Notes: generated by a model not told the origin, from the letters alone. A stretch of DNA of 64,000 nucleotides from Bradyrhizobium niftali (GCF_004571025.1 NZ_SPQT01000029.1:1-64000), one strand, 5' to 3'; shown: positions 1 to 9,566, counted from the first letter of the stretch. A program made the numbers and translations.

Positions 1-66
1 GACGGTCGCCTTTGTCGAGGCCTCGGCATTGCTGCCTTCATCTGGCGCGTCAAATCGTGCAGTCAC
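1..66 (-). CDS. nodW: Response regulator start, NodW-like (partial)
   Basis: Only the first 22 codons lie in the window; the gene runs off the left edge. A GTG at 66 overlaps the TGA of the upstream kinase gene in a GTGA arrangement, and the kinase's last codons carry an AAGGAGG ribosome site at the right distance. The peptide begins MTARFDAPDEG and reaches ...KATV at the edge, which is where a receiver domain's first beta strand usually starts. A sensor kinase directly coupled to a response regulator, and the close likeness of that kinase to NodV, suggest NodW, the partner that activates nod genes in Bradyrhizobium. The receiver and output domains cannot be seen, so the name is an inference from context. 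Confidence 0.5.
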   Translation of the reverse strand, partial: MTARFDAPDEGSNAEASTKATV

Positions 67-2738
67 GAGACGGCCTCCTTATGCAGCGGTAAGGCAAACT
101 GGAACGTCGCGCCCGGTCCATTTTTGTGGACCATCGACAGTCGTCCTCCATGAGATTCCACGATCGACCGGCAGATCGAAAGACCCATTCCAAGGCCAGT
201 CGATTTGGTGGTGAAGAAGGGATCCAAGACGCGGTCCGCGTCGTTCTCGGCGATGCCGACGCCACAATCGGTCACGGCAAGGTGGACGTGCCCCACATCG
301 TCCTTCGATGATTGAATCAGCAGTTCGCGCGTCCTGTCTGTAACTGCATCCATGGCTTCAATTCCGTTCATCACCAGATTGATGATCACCTGTTGTAGCT
401 GAATCCGATCGCCGAGGATCCTAGGCAGCCCTGCCGTCAACTCGGTTCGTAACGTCACTCGGTGGCTCACCAGCTCTCTTGTTACCAGCGCAATGACGTC
501 CTTAACGACCTCATTGATATCGAGCAGCACCATCTCAATCTCGCCCTTCTTCGCGAGCGCGCGAATACGACGGATCACTTCGCTTGCCCGGATTGCGTCT
601 TCGATGATCCACTCCACCGAAGAGCGCGCGGCGGAAAGATTAGGCGCTTCCCGGCCCATCCAACCGAGGCACGCATCGGCGTTGCTGATAATAGCGGCGA
701 GTGGCTGGTTTATTTCGTGGGCGATGGAGGTTGTCAGCTCTCCTAAAGTCGTTACACGCGTCACATGCGCAAGCTCCGACTGTGCCTTTCGTAGTTCTTG
801 TTCGGCTTGATCGGCGCGAATGGTAGCGGTGATGTCAGTGCTGACGCCACGGTAGCCGAGAAAATTGCCCTTTCCATCGAAAAAAGGCTTGCCACTCGTG
901 CGGACGTAGATCGGAGAACCTGTCCGATTTACGGTGCGGTAGACGAGATCCCGAAACGGAAGATGGGCCTCCAATGTCGCCCGATGCTGCCGCCACTTCT
1001 CGGGTTCCTCTTCGACGTCGCACGCAATGTCCCAGCGAAGCAGGCCGGTCAATCCTGTCGCCAAAATTCCCGCAGCGCTGGTGTGCTCGGATAAGCGAGT
1101 GACCTGATGATCCGGCCCGGTCTCCCAGAGCCAGTCGGAAGCTGTTTCGGCGTAGTCGCGAAAGCGCTGTTCACTTTCGCGCAGCGCGGCAAGTGTGTTT
1201 TCCAGGCGTTCCCTAGCTGCGTGTTGCTCGGTCACATCCATATGTGTTCCGATCAGCTCGCTGACGTTGCCATCGCTGCCAACCACCACGTGCGCAACGG
1301 AGTGTATGCGTCTTATCCCGCCATCTGGTAGAAGGATACGAAAATCATGTTCGAACCGCCGCTCCTTGTGTTCAATCGCCTGGCGCTGCAGCTCCTGTAG
1401 CCGCGGCAAGTCCTCCGGATGGATGCGCGATCGAATGGTCTCGATCGATACCGGCTCTTGTGGACTAAAGCCAAACAGACGATCGACCTCGGCGGACCGA
1501 TATATGAAATCTAGACGGTAGACGTCCCAGGACCAACTCCCCGTGTGACTGAGATGCTGGGCCTCGGCCAGATAGGCCTCGCTGCGGCGCAGCTGCTGCT
1601 CTGCTCGCCTCGCCGCCGTAATATCCGTAGCGGCCCCAACAAACTCGATGTCACCAGAGGCTTTTCTCGTCGCTCGTGCCTGCGCATGGATGTGCTTTAC
1701 CGAGCCGTCCGGTAGCAGGAGCCGGTATTCGTGCTCGAAATCGCTCGGGTCTCGCATCGCGCGATCGATAATTTCTTTAACCGAAGCCCTATCATCCGGA
1801 TGAGTGCGCTCAACGACAAGCTGCGGCCCCGGCGGCACTGTGTCAGGATCTAATTGGAAAATGCGAAATGTTTCCTTTGACCAGAAGGCCTCGCCCGTAG
1901 TGGGGTTCCAGCTGAAGCTGCCTGTGTGACTCAACTCCTGCGCCTGGGCCAAATGTGCTTCGCTCCGCTGCAGGGCGAGTTCGGTCCGCCTTCGCTGCGT
2001 GATATCTTCGCAGGCGATAAGGACAATGGGCTGCTCATCGCCCCAGAGCATGGCTTTGGCGTTTTCACGTACCCACAACACCGAGCCGTCCTTCCTGACT
2101 TTCCGGACGTCCCACGTGCGCGTTTGTCCGACATCCTCAAGGCACGTCCGAACGCATTCGCGAACGAAAGCGCGATCCTCCTCGAGAAATACGTCCAGCA
2201 CTGATCGAGCGACCAGTTCAGCACGAGCATAGCCGAGTCGTGTCGCGCCGAGCGTATTGACGTTGAGGACAATGCCGGCTTCATCGACCATGAAGTACAT
2301 GGCCGGATTGTGCTCGAAGATGGCGCGCCAGCGTTTTTCGCGATCCTCCAAATCGGCCGCACTCTGCTGAAGCTTGGCCGCAACGACACGCGCAGCCTCT
2401 CTTTCCTGGCGGAGCTTTCCGATCAGGTGCGCTCCCACAATCGAGGCAATAAAGAATGCAACAACCACCGGCAGATCTTGGGGGTCATCGATACGCAGGC
2501 TGAACGCCGGCGGCGCAAAGTAGTAAGCGAGAGCAGCTATGGCTATGATGCAAAGCGCGGACGACGCGATGAAGCTGCCCATCAACGAAAACAGCAATAC
2601 CACCAACAAATAGGCGAACGCCGTCGCGGCGAAATGGGCGTGAAGGTACAAGCCAGCCAGTGTTACCACGGCCAGCGCTATGCCGCCGAAGGTAAACTGA
2701 AGGGCCGAACGTTCTAAACTGCTGATCGGGCTACGCAT
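63..2738 (-). CDS. nodV: NodV-like membrane PAS-repeat sensor histidine kinase
   Basis: An 891-residue sensor kinase. Residues about 15-110 hold closely spaced hydrophobic segments, as in DUF4118-type sensors. Four PAS units follow at about 135-640, each ending in the PAC-like pattern of a DIT(Q/A) turn (for example CEDITQRRR and AATDITAAR). The HisKA helix carries AHEINQPLAA with the phospho-accepting His at about 674. A HATPase domain with the DCGVGI and GLGMGL boxes closes the protein. There is no receiver domain, so the signal must pass to a separate regulator, whose start overlaps this gene's stop. Size, four PAS repeats and order agree with Bradyrhizobium NodV, the (iso)flavonoid-responding kinase working with NodW. 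The family call is firm; the exact orthology is inferred. Confidence 0.75.
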   Translation of the reverse strand: MRSPISSLERSALQFTFGGIALAVVTLAGLYLHAHFAATAFAYLLVVLLFSLMGSFIASSALCIIAIAALAYYFAPPAFSLRIDDPQDLPVVVAFFIASIVGAHLIGKLRQEREAARVVAAKLQQSAADLEDREKRWRAIFEHNPAMYFMVDEAGIVLNVNTLGATRLGYARAELVARSVLDVFLEEDRAFVRECVRTCLEDVGQTRTWDVRKVRKDGSVLWVRENAKAMLWGDEQPIVLIACEDITQRRRTELALQRSEAHLAQAQELSHTGSFSWNPTTGEAFWSKETFRIFQLDPDTVPPGPQLVVERTHPDDRASVKEIIDRAMRDPSDFEHEYRLLLPDGSVKHIHAQARATRKASGDIEFVGAATDITAARRAEQQLRRSEAYLAEAQHLSHTGSWSWDVYRLDFIYRSAEVDRLFGFSPQEPVSIETIRSRIHPEDLPRLQELQRQAIEHKERRFEHDFRILLPDGGIRRIHSVAHVVVGSDGNVSELIGTHMDVTEQHAARERLENTLAALRESEQRFRDYAETASDWLWETGPDHQVTRLSEHTSAAGILATGLTGLLRWDIACDVEEEPEKWRQHRATLEAHLPFRDLVYRTVNRTGSPIYVRTSGKPFFDGKGNFLGYRGVSTDITATIRADQAEQELRKAQSELAHVTRVTTLGELTTSIAHEINQPLAAIISNADACLGWMGREAPNLSAARSSVEWIIEDAIRASEVIRRIRALAKKGEIEMVLLDINEVVKDVIALVTRELVSHRVTLRTELTAGLPRILGDRIQLQQVIINLVMNGIEAMDAVTDRTRELLIQSSKDDVGHVHLAVTDCGVGIAENDADRVLDPFFTTKSTGLGMGLSICRSIVESHGGRLSMVHKNGPGATFQFALPLHKEAVS

Positions 2739-2857
2739 TCTGATACCATCCGGCTGTTCTCCGGCGGGAGAGCTATAACATTTTAGGGCGCGTACTCATA
2801 AAGCCACGACAATACCGGGCCTCAGGTCAGTTGTCCGCGCAGTTCTGGTTGAGGTGA

Positions 2858-3304
2858 TCAAGCGGGTTTGTGGCGCAACCATCCCTTCATTTTGAGACCG
2901 TCCCGCATGTTGAGAGCAAGAAGTGTAATGTTTGTTGCGCCCGCGACGAGCTCGATCACCTGCACAGCATAGAACGTGGCATCGAATTCTGCCGCCTGAG
3001 CCTTGGACGCAAGGAAGAGCGCAGACGGAATAAGAATCAGGATGCCGTTTCCTGCAATGAATGGCATGCGCTTGAATTTGGCCCCGATCAGTCCGGCCCG
3101 GCGCGCCTTTGCCAAGATGACACCTGTACCACCGGTCGCAGCGAGCGCCGGAATCAGCAACAAGAAGCCCCACGGTATGGTGCTCTTAACCGCCGCAACT
3201 GTGGCATGGGACGCGAACAGCTCGCTGAGTACCGTCGACAGCCAAAATGTGCCGATCGTTCCGATAGCCAAGGCGCCAGCGACAGGGTGGATCAACTTGA
3301 TCAT
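2858..3304 (-). CDS. Small four-helix membrane protein
   Basis: A 148-residue protein with four likely membrane helices, roughly residues 5-30, 44-63, 78-98 and 110-132, and a basic C-terminus ending LRHKPA. No catalytic motif is visible and I do not recognise a named family. A strong ribosome site (AGGAAGGGAAG) lies just upstream of the ATG. It follows the ABM-domain gene on the same strand with a 30-base gap, so the two are probably one operon, both facing away from a MarR-type regulator. That layout is typical of a small regulator-controlled stress or detoxification unit. The substrate or stress is not apparent. Confidence 0.7.
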   Translation of the reverse strand: MIKLIHPVAGALAIGTIGTFWLSTVLSELFASHATVAAVKSTIPWGFLLLIPALAATGGTGVILAKARRAGLIGAKFKRMPFIAGNGILILIPSALFLASKAQAAEFDATFYAVQVIELVAGATNITLLALNMRDGLKMKGWLRHKPA

Positions 3305-3334
3305 GAGTATCTTCCCTTCCTAAAAAGAGCAGGC

Positions 3335-3703
3335 CTAGGCAACGCAGATGCCGGGCACGGCAATTTTCTGGAACAGATGAGGGGAGGCTATCGCGGAGGC
3401 CGGATAGCTGGCGATTTTTGCTAGAAAGTCAGGATGGGTGAAGGCCGCGCGGAAGTGTGCGGTGGATTCCCAGACGGCGTAGTTCAGATAGGTCGAGCTG
3501 TCGCCGAGAGCTCTGTGCAGCTGAGTGGAAATGAAGCCCGGCTGTCGCTTCATGAACGCTGCGTCGTCCTGCCAGGTCTTGAGAAAAGCCGCCTCATCGG
3601 CTTTGTCGAGTGTGAATGGGTTCACCAGGACGACCGAATTTGCCTCAATAGCGATCTGGCGGTCGATCGGGAAAGAAGGGTCAAGTGGGCGTAGCAGCGA
3701 CAT
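3335..3703 (-). CDS. ABM-fold (antibiotic biosynthesis monooxygenase-like) protein
   Basis: A 122-residue protein with the dimeric alpha/beta-barrel pattern of the ABM superfamily: a beta strand at NSVVLVNPF, a helix with ADEAAFLKTWQDDAAFM, the strand FISTQLHRAL, then YLNYAVWESTAHFRAAF and a C-terminal F-P-PHLFQKI region. Such proteins are small cofactor-free oxygenases or heme/quinone-modifying enzymes acting in the cytoplasm. It is the first gene of a two-gene unit with the membrane protein downstream, and it starts about 100 bases from the divergent MarR gene. Control by that MarR protein through the palindrome between them is likely. The substrate is unknown. Confidence 0.75.
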   Translation of the reverse strand: MSLLRPLDPSFPIDRQIAIEANSVVLVNPFTLDKADEAAFLKTWQDDAAFMKRQPGFISTQLHRALGDSSTYLNYAVWESTAHFRAAFTHPDFLAKIASYPASAIASPHLFQKIAVPGICVA

Positions 3704-3763
3704 GAGTGCCTCATTTGCTATTTGATATGTGATGTCTAATTGGTATTATGATGACATAACACT

Positions 3764-3781
3764 TTGACATCATGATGTCAA
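3764..3781. promoter_or_regulatory. Perfect 18-bp palindrome, probable MarR operator
   Basis: TTGACATCATGATGTCAA is a perfect inverted repeat lying 20 bases before the MarR start and 60 bases before the divergent ABM gene start. MarR dimers typically bind 16-20 bp palindromes in exactly this position and repress both transcripts until a small ligand binds. A second, weaker repeat of the half-site (ATGATGACATA) lies about 20 bases to the left. Binding itself is inferred. Confidence 0.65.
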
Positions 3782-3800
3782 TAGAAAACAATGGTGACAA

Positions 3801-4274
3801 ATGAAAAGAGCCAAGCGAACTCCGGAGGGTGACGCCCTGACCGACCTTGTTCTCGATCTATTCAGGCTCGACAGCCTATTTCTGACGGCCGGCGACCGTC
3901 TGGTCGCCCCGCTTGGCCTAACAAGCGCACGCTGGCAGGTGCTTGGCGCCATTGTGTCCGCCGAACGTCCCCAACCGGTTGCTTGGCTCGCACGTGACCT
4001 CGGCGGCAATCGTCAAAACGTGCAGCGGATTATCAATGATCTGCACAGAGAGGGCCTCGTATCTTTTGAGGTCAACCCGCATCACCGACGGGCGCAACTC
4101 GTCGTGCTCACTAAGAATGGACAGCACGCCTTCGAAGCCGCAATGGAGTTGCAGGCTCCCTGGATCAACGATCTTTCAGAAGGGCTGTCGGTCAAGGATA
4201 TACGGATTGTCCATCGCGTGATCACGGCCTTGCGAGATAAGCTTGAGGGCAGCCGTGAGGACAAGTCGGCCTGA
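3801..4274 (+). CDS. MarR-family transcriptional regulator
   Basis: A 157-residue winged-helix regulator. Residues 30-100 show the MarR core: LTSARWQVLGAI, then ARDLGGNRQNVQRIINDL as the recognition helix region, then GLVSFEVNPHHRRAQLVVLT as the beta wing. The C-terminal helices (LSEGLSVKDIRIVHRVITAL) form the dimer interface. It faces away from the ABM-domain and membrane protein genes and a perfect palindrome lies between, so it most likely represses itself and them. The inducing ligand cannot be told from sequence. Confidence 0.85.
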   Translation: MKRAKRTPEGDALTDLVLDLFRLDSLFLTAGDRLVAPLGLTSARWQVLGAIVSAERPQPVAWLARDLGGNRQNVQRIINDLHREGLVSFEVNPHHRRAQLVVLTKNGQHAFEAAMELQAPWINDLSEGLSVKDIRIVHRVITALRDKLEGSREDKSA

Positions 4275-4334
4275 CATGGCAAAAGCATTGTGATTGGCCG
4301 GGCGCCCGTGATTCAAGCTCCCAAACTGGGGCGA

Positions 4335-4490
4335 ATCAGGCGCCATGAACTAACGGACTACGAATGGGCAGCTATCGAGTCTATGCTACCAAACAAGCTG
4401 CGTGGAGCCCCTCGGGTAAAACGACCGACGCGTCCTCAATAGTATCTTCTGGATGCGGCGATCTGGTGTATGGTGGATTTAATGAGTCTC
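4335..4490 (+). mobile_element. IS5-family transposase N-terminal remnant
   Basis: In one frame the sequence reads RRHELTDYEWAAIESMLPNK and then LRGAPRV, the usual start of IS5-group transposases. It hits a stop, and in the next frame continues as LNSIFWMRRSG, the following conserved block. The start ATG is changed and nothing of the catalytic DDE region remains. It is a dead fragment of about 150 bases. Confidence 0.7.
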
Positions 4491-4673
4491 AACCTTAGTA
4501 CGCGGTTCGCGCGCCGGTTGCCCTCAAGCCGCACGACCTCATCGCGCAGAACCGTCCTCGGGATATCGTGCGGACTTCGAGTGTACAAAGCATCTAACAC
4601 TGATCTTGTTAAATCATGATTATCGAGAATTAGTGGGAGGTGTTTTGCTGCCGACCTAAGGTTGGCAGTTCAT

Positions 4674-5490
4674 CTAGGAGCTGCCGAGTGCATCTTCCAG
4701 AATAGCCTGAAGCCGCGCGGCTCCCTTTACCAGCTCGCGATCCAGGTCCGCTTTGATGGCTACGGCATAATCGTTGCCGAACTCTACGGCGTGGCCCGAA
4801 TCGTTGTGGTCCAGCGTTCCTGGGGCAGGAGCTGATAGGCTCTTATACCCAGGGCGTGCGTATCGTTCGCGCAAGCAGCAACTCGTGCTTCATCATAGGG
4901 CGGGGCTTCGACTGTCGGCAGCAGATCGGCATCCAGCGCATCAGTTTAACTCCCCCACGAATACGCCTGGAGATCGACGAGAGAGTCCTCACATATGCTG
5001 TGGAATGTCGGCGCGCGCGTATATGACGTGCCGTCGGATCGCTTTGCGTGCAAGATGACATGCAGTTTGTTACCGCCTTGATCGCCGTTATGTTCGCTTG
5101 CGTGCAACGCTGCTCCAGGGTCCCCAGCCAGATGGACAACGAGCTTTAGCGCGCGCAACCTTCTTCCTCAGAGCGCGAATTGTCTTTGAGGATCGCAATC
5201 GCCGCCGGAAGACCTTCGAGGATGCAAGTTCCCTGGTCGTGTTCATCCTTGCAATCAAGAGCGTCGTCATATGTCGGCCGATCGATGTCGATGTCGATGA
5301 AATGCCAGCGGTAGGTGTCCTTTCCTTCTGGCGTTGAATTTACAGTCGTCCGCCCAGTTTGAGATGGCGGCCAACGAAGTGTGCCGATCGGCTCCTTGAG
5401 CTTGGGCCTGCGCTGCCGGACTTAAGTGCCGCTACGCCAGTTCCGCAATGACAGAATGGCGTGGCTGTCCCCACACTAGGGCGGAAGATG
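4674..5490 (-). pseudogene. S1/P1-type nuclease, broken by stops and frameshifts
   Basis: Read on the minus strand, pieces of an S1/P1 nuclease appear in order but in different frames: VWGQPRHSVIAELA (zinc-binding N-terminus, normally after a signal peptide), a TAG stop, LAAISNWADDC, then WHFIDIDIDRPTYDDALDC, then LKLVVHLAGD...LHASEHNGDQGGNKLHV, which holds the His and Asp zinc ligands, and a C-terminal GAARLQAILEDAL. The order and spacing match this secreted zinc nuclease family, which cuts single-stranded nucleic acid in the periplasm or outside. At least one in-frame stop and several frameshifts show the gene is dead. A short hydrophobic ORF at 5656-5713 (MRALLILLAAFTIMLAA) may be its displaced signal peptide. 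Confidence 0.75.
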
Positions 5491-6808
5491 TGCTGCCAAC
5501 AGCAGCGGTGCAGATCGCAAGTATGGATCTGACTGGTTGCCCAATATTGATGAACTGCGTCAAGTCGTTTGCGGACAGAGGCAGGTGCCTGGGTTACGGC
5601 ACGTCGACCGGGGGCATGGATGCCGTCGGGCGTGGCACGAAGCCATTTTGGTGCCGGTCACGTGCCGCCAACATGATCGTAAAAGCCGCGAGGAGGATTA
5701 GGAGAGCGCGCATACAACAAGGATTACTCGAAACGATATATCGGAATTATGAAACGACTCACACCGCGGGCCTTGGTGGAGGGGCGGCTCTTACGGGGCA
5801 TCGACGGCCTATTGGCCAGCAAACACCCCACAAATCTTTGATACTCGTTCGTTCTCGCCGGCAGCCGCCGAACAGTGGGAGGATTGCGCTTAAAAAATGC
5901 TTCTTTCCCTTGAAGACTGCAGGAATAGTGCAGCAAAATTTGAGTAGGAATCCGGTGATTGGCTATTCACCACGAAAGCAGCCGCCCCCTCGTGCTGCTT
6001 CCGGGCGCCATGAAGGACGGTTCATGCGCATCATGACATTGTGTCCGGCAGCCTGTTGGCGCTGACCGCGGCTGGGCTTGCGCTGCTTTGCTCTAGCCTG
6101 CTCGCATTTGCTTTCATTTTGATCCCGCAGCCGACCTTGGTCGCGCTAGGATCCCTGCGAGACCTCACGCAAGATGGTACGCAGCTGGACAGGGACGCTG
6201 GTATGTTTTCCACGTATGGAGGCCCGGCGCTTGCAGATGATCAGCTCAGGCATCCGTAGGGATCCGCTTCCTCGGTTCGCGTCGTTTTCGCATGTAGTGC
6301 CCTTCTTTCTGAACGGCCGACCTGATCTCCTGGCTGGCCTTCGTGCAGTTGCCCACTAACAACGCAATTCCCCTCCATCGAACGATATAGTTAGTCTTAT
6401 GATTGCGCTCGCATCACGCGTTTGTTGCGTGTGTTGCGCAGCATTTTTGCGCCAACTCAACTTCGACGCTACGACAACGGATCCTCGAACAATCAGGCAC
6501 AGGACCGCTGGAAGCCTCACCTAGCAAATCCCCGACTCGCATTGCCTTTCGGTGAGGCGGCCCTCTCAAGAGCACAGGTATGAATGTGCTTCACGGGTAA
6601 TCCCCTCTACCGGCCCTCATTATTTACCTCACCACCCGCAGCGCAGTGCGTTGCTCGCAAAAACCCTGATGCGATCAAGACCCGGCTTTGGGGACAACAT
6701 TGCTGAAAACGATGCAGCGGGGGGTGCGGCTTGCGGCAGCTCTTGACCATCTTCTGCTATCGCGGCAACGAGAACAACGAAAGCAGATCGAGATGATGAG
6801 AGCGGGGT
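5491..6808. other. Gene-poor stretch, no supported gene
   Basis: Open frames of 60-205 codons exist on both strands, but none has a convincing ribosome site, domain or family likeness. The 205-codon plus-strand frame at 5448-6065 overlaps the nuclease pseudogene and is Arg/Cys-rich as chance frames are. A short hydrophobic frame at 6041-6259 could encode a membrane peptide but is unsupported. I see no promoter motif for the next gene. Confidence 0.4.
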
Positions 6809-7336
6809 GTGGCTGTGACGGATCAATCCCAAGCATCGGAGTTGCCGCCGGTCCTGCAGAGACCGTCGAAAGGCTTTCGGCGGAGCTTTGCTCTTCTAGC
6901 CTTATTGCTCGTTCTTTGCGCCGGAGGAGCCTATTTTTTGACGAATATGAATATCGAAATGTTTGCCGAGGCGCCGTCGGCTCATGAAATCGTGCCTCCT
7001 ACGTTTGGCTTGTCACCTGAGGATAGGGACGTCCTTTTAGGTATCCAATCAGGGCAGCAGAAGACGGCCGATGAAGTTGCCAAGCTCAATCGCAACGTCG
7101 ACGCGCAGCAAGCCGAGCTAAAGCGGATCTCGGATCAGATCACAGCCCTGACCCAAAGATTCGAGGAGCTGCACAATCCGGCGCTTGTTGCCTCTCCTGC
7201 TCCTGCTGCTTCTTTCCCACCCGTGCGCACCACATCCAAGCCGGCCAAGAGAGACGTCCGGCCCTCGAAGCCGCAAGGTCCGGTTTCCGTCGGAGGCGCG
7301 CCGCTGACTGCGGAGCCGAGCACCGAACAGCGCTGA
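6809..7336 (+). CDS. Membrane-anchored coiled-coil protein, unknown function
   Basis: A 175-residue protein: a short cytoplasmic head (1-26), one membrane helix at about 27-46 (FALLALLLVLCAGGAYFL), a coiled-coil-forming stretch at about 75-125 (QQKTADEVAKLNRNV...AQQAELKRISDQITAL), then a Pro/Ala/Lys-rich tail. This is a type II topology with the coil and tail in the periplasm. Unrelated single-pass proteins with this layout serve as secretion or polysaccharide-assembly partners, but nothing here fixes the role. It stands alone, convergent with pabA. The start is the first ATG of a clean frame; a weaker upstream start cannot be excluded. Confidence 0.7.
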   Translation: MAVTDQSQASELPPVLQRPSKGFRRSFALLALLLVLCAGGAYFLTNMNIEMFAEAPSAHEIVPPTFGLSPEDRDVLLGIQSGQQKTADEVAKLNRNVDAQQAELKRISDQITALTQRFEELHNPALVASPAPAASFPPVRTTSKPAKRDVRPSKPQGPVSVGGAPLTAEPSTEQR

Positions 7337-7425
7337 TTGCCACAAAATGCCTGCCATATGACGCTGCGTCTTTCAACCAAGTCAGAAACCAACCGTCCAC
7401 CATCTTGATGCGCAGGCCGAGCCTC

Positions 7426-8022
7426 TCATTGCTCCGCGCGGTTTCGGAAATCCTCCGTGAGTCGCAAGAAGTTCATAAGCAGGACGTGCCCCTGTGAGGT
7501 AAGTATCGACTCAGGATGGAACTGGACCCCATAGGTGGGATAATAGCCGTGCGTGAGGGCCATGATCTCGCCTTCCTCCGAACGCGCTGTCACTATGAGG
7601 TTCTGCGCACATGACTGATCAAGCTCGACGATAAGAGAATGGTAGCGTCCGACGTCAAGCGGGGTTGGCAGCCCCTTGAATAACCCTCGGCCGTCATGCG
7701 CAACGTATGAGCCCTGACCGTGCATGGGCCGATGCGCACGCGCCACCCGTCCTCCGAAAGCGCTCGCAATACACTGATGTCCAAGGCAGATGCCGAGAAT
7801 TGGTACGCGTCCCGAAAGTTCGCGAACCACTGCTGTCGATATTCCTGCCTCAGTTGGAGTGCAGGGGCCGGGCGATATGACCACCGCGCGGGGCTTGAGA
7901 CCAACGAGCTCGCCGATGCTGATAGCGTCGTTTCGGATCACTTCCGTTGCTTCACTGAGCTTGTGGAAATAGCGGGCAATGTTGAACACGAAGGAATCGT
8001 AATTATCGATGATGACAATCAA
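7426..8022 (-). CDS. pabA: Aminodeoxychorismate synthase glutaminase subunit
   Basis: A 198-residue class I glutamine amidotransferase. It starts IVIIDNYDSFVFNIARY, the standard PabA/TrpG opening; the oxyanion region PGPCTPTEAG is present, the nucleophile Cys lies in GICLGHQ, and the His-Glu pair lies in GVQFHPES. It releases ammonia from glutamine for the chorismate subunit. The first codon is TTG inside the TTGA overlap with pabB's stop, so the two are translationally coupled. The glutaminase alone could serve PabB or TrpE; its partner's PIKGT motif points to PabB and p-aminobenzoate. No pabC lyase gene lies nearby. Confidence 0.85.
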   Translation of the reverse strand: MIVIIDNYDSFVFNIARYFHKLSEATEVIRNDAISIGELVGLKPRAVVISPGPCTPTEAGISTAVVRELSGRVPILGICLGHQCIASAFGGRVARAHRPMHGQGSYVAHDGRGLFKGLPTPLDVGRYHSLIVELDQSCAQNLIVTARSEEGEIMALTHGYYPTYGVQFHPESILTSQGHVLLMNFLRLTEDFRNRAEQ

Positions 8023-9428
8023 AATGCACCAGCTGGTTCAGAACCGAATGCATCAAAGATTCGCTCTGCCTTGGCGAGCGTTTCCTCGTATTCGGCCTCG
8101 GGCTCCGACAGGGCCGTTATACCGCCGCCCGCATGAAACACAGCCAGGTCACCGTCGATGGTGACGGTGCGGATCGCAATACTTGTGTCCATGTGCCCGT
8201 TGAAGCCGATGAAGCCGATCGCCCCACAATAGACCTCTCGCGCTATGCGCTCGATTTCTGTAATAATTTCCATCGACCGCAGCTTTGGCGCTCCCGTAAT
8301 GGAGCCCCCGGGAAAGCAAGCTCGGAGCAGGCTAACGGCGTCTTCCCCTCCGGCCAGTTCCCCCGTAACGATCGACACGAGATGGTGCACCGAGGCATAG
8401 GACTCGAGACTGCACAGAGCCGGAACCTCGACCGAATGCGCAGTGCAAACGCGTGACAGATCGTTTCGCAAAAGGTCGACAATCATCGTATTCTCGGCAT
8501 GATCCTTTTCGGAAGCGAGGAGAACAGCCGCACGGCGGTGGTCTTCATTGAAATCAGGCGAACGCGCGATCGTGCCCTTGATGGGTCGTGTCTCGACTTG
8601 TTGCTCGTTAAGCTTCAGGAATCGTTCCGGCGAACTTGATGCAATGGTCAGCTTTCCCCATCGCAGCAGGGCCGCAAAAGGCGCCGGATTCAATGATCGT
8701 AGCTGGCAATAGAAGGCGAGCGGATCAAACGAGGTCGGCAGGCGGGTGCTGAAACGCTGCGCAATATTCGTCTGGAACACGTCACCCGCCAGGATCAAGT
8801 CGATCACGCGTTGTACCGCCGCAATGTAGCCCTCGCGGCTGAAGTTCGAGCTCCAAGCGCCTGCTTTGCTGGCACAACCATTCTGTGGCGCCATTGGACG
8901 GTCAAGGAATGCTGCAAACTCGTCAGCTCGACGACGCGCTCGTTCGCTCCGTCGCGCGCGATCCTGCTCCGGCCATCCGGTCGAGACAATCCAGCATTTG
9001 TTATCCCGATGGTCGAAGCTGATGACCACGTCATAGAAATGCAGGATGGATTGGGGCAAACCCAGACCGACAATTGCCGGCGCAGACAATCGCTCCAATG
9101 TCCTGTTCATGTCGTAGGCAAGGTAGCCTGCCGCTCCTCCCTGGAACGGCGGGAGATCGGGACGATGCTCTTGCGGGTGCTTCGCGAGTAGCGTGCGAAG
9201 GACCTTCCATGGATCGGCCTCGAGAGTCAGACCGTTCCAACTGGCTTGGCCGTTCGCGACCCTATAGGTGCTGAACGGGTCACACGTTACATATGAGTAG
9301 CGCCCAAGCAGCTCGTGCCTTGCTGCGCTATCGAGAAACGTGAGATGCGGTCGATGCCCAAGACGTCGCATCGCTGTGACAGGTTCAATCCACTGCAACT
9401 CGCGAACGTACATCGGGTTATAGGTCAC
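8019..9428 (-). CDS. pabB: Aminodeoxychorismate synthase component I
   Basis: A 469-residue chorismate-binding enzyme. The N-terminal half is the variable TrpE/PabB domain; the C-terminal half has the chorismate-binding core: FQTNIAQRFS, SSSPERFL, ETRPIKGTIAR, HAENTMIVDLLRNDL, GGSITGAPK and GAIGF. The Lys in PIKGT is the active-site lysine that marks PabB; anthranilate synthases have Ala there. It aminates chorismate to 4-amino-4-deoxychorismate using ammonia from the overlapping pabA product. A GTG at 9428 opens the frame; an ATG five codons later (MYVRELQWIEP) is an equally good start. The likely end use is p-aminobenzoate for folate, though the same product feeds some secondary metabolites. 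Confidence 0.85.
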   Translation of the reverse strand: MTYNPMYVRELQWIEPVTAMRRLGHRPHLTFLDSAARHELLGRYSYVTCDPFSTYRVANGQASWNGLTLEADPWKVLRTLLAKHPQEHRPDLPPFQGGAAGYLAYDMNRTLERLSAPAIVGLGLPQSILHFYDVVISFDHRDNKCWIVSTGWPEQDRARRSERARRRADEFAAFLDRPMAPQNGCASKAGAWSSNFSREGYIAAVQRVIDLILAGDVFQTNIAQRFSTRLPTSFDPLAFYCQLRSLNPAPFAALLRWGKLTIASSSPERFLKLNEQQVETRPIKGTIARSPDFNEDHRRAAVLLASEKDHAENTMIVDLLRNDLSRVCTAHSVEVPALCSLESYASVHHLVSIVTGELAGGEDAVSLLRACFPGGSITGAPKLRSMEIITEIERIAREVYCGAIGFIGFNGHMDTSIAIRTVTIDGDLAVFHAGGGITALSEPEAEYEETLAKAERIFDAFGSEPAGAF

Positions 9429-9566
9429 CGGCCGCTGACGTCGTGAAAGTGTCGTTCCATCTGTTGCCCCACCCGATGAGAGCGACGCCTGTCTGCGATG
9501 GCATGAAACTTGAGGCCATTGCCAAACTAACCCGGCGGTGGACTTTTTGCTGCCACAGCACCTCGA

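Noticed and set aside
5448..6065. 205-codon plus-strand frame
   Set aside because: It overlaps the S1/P1 nuclease pseudogene and shows no protein-like pattern or ribosome site.
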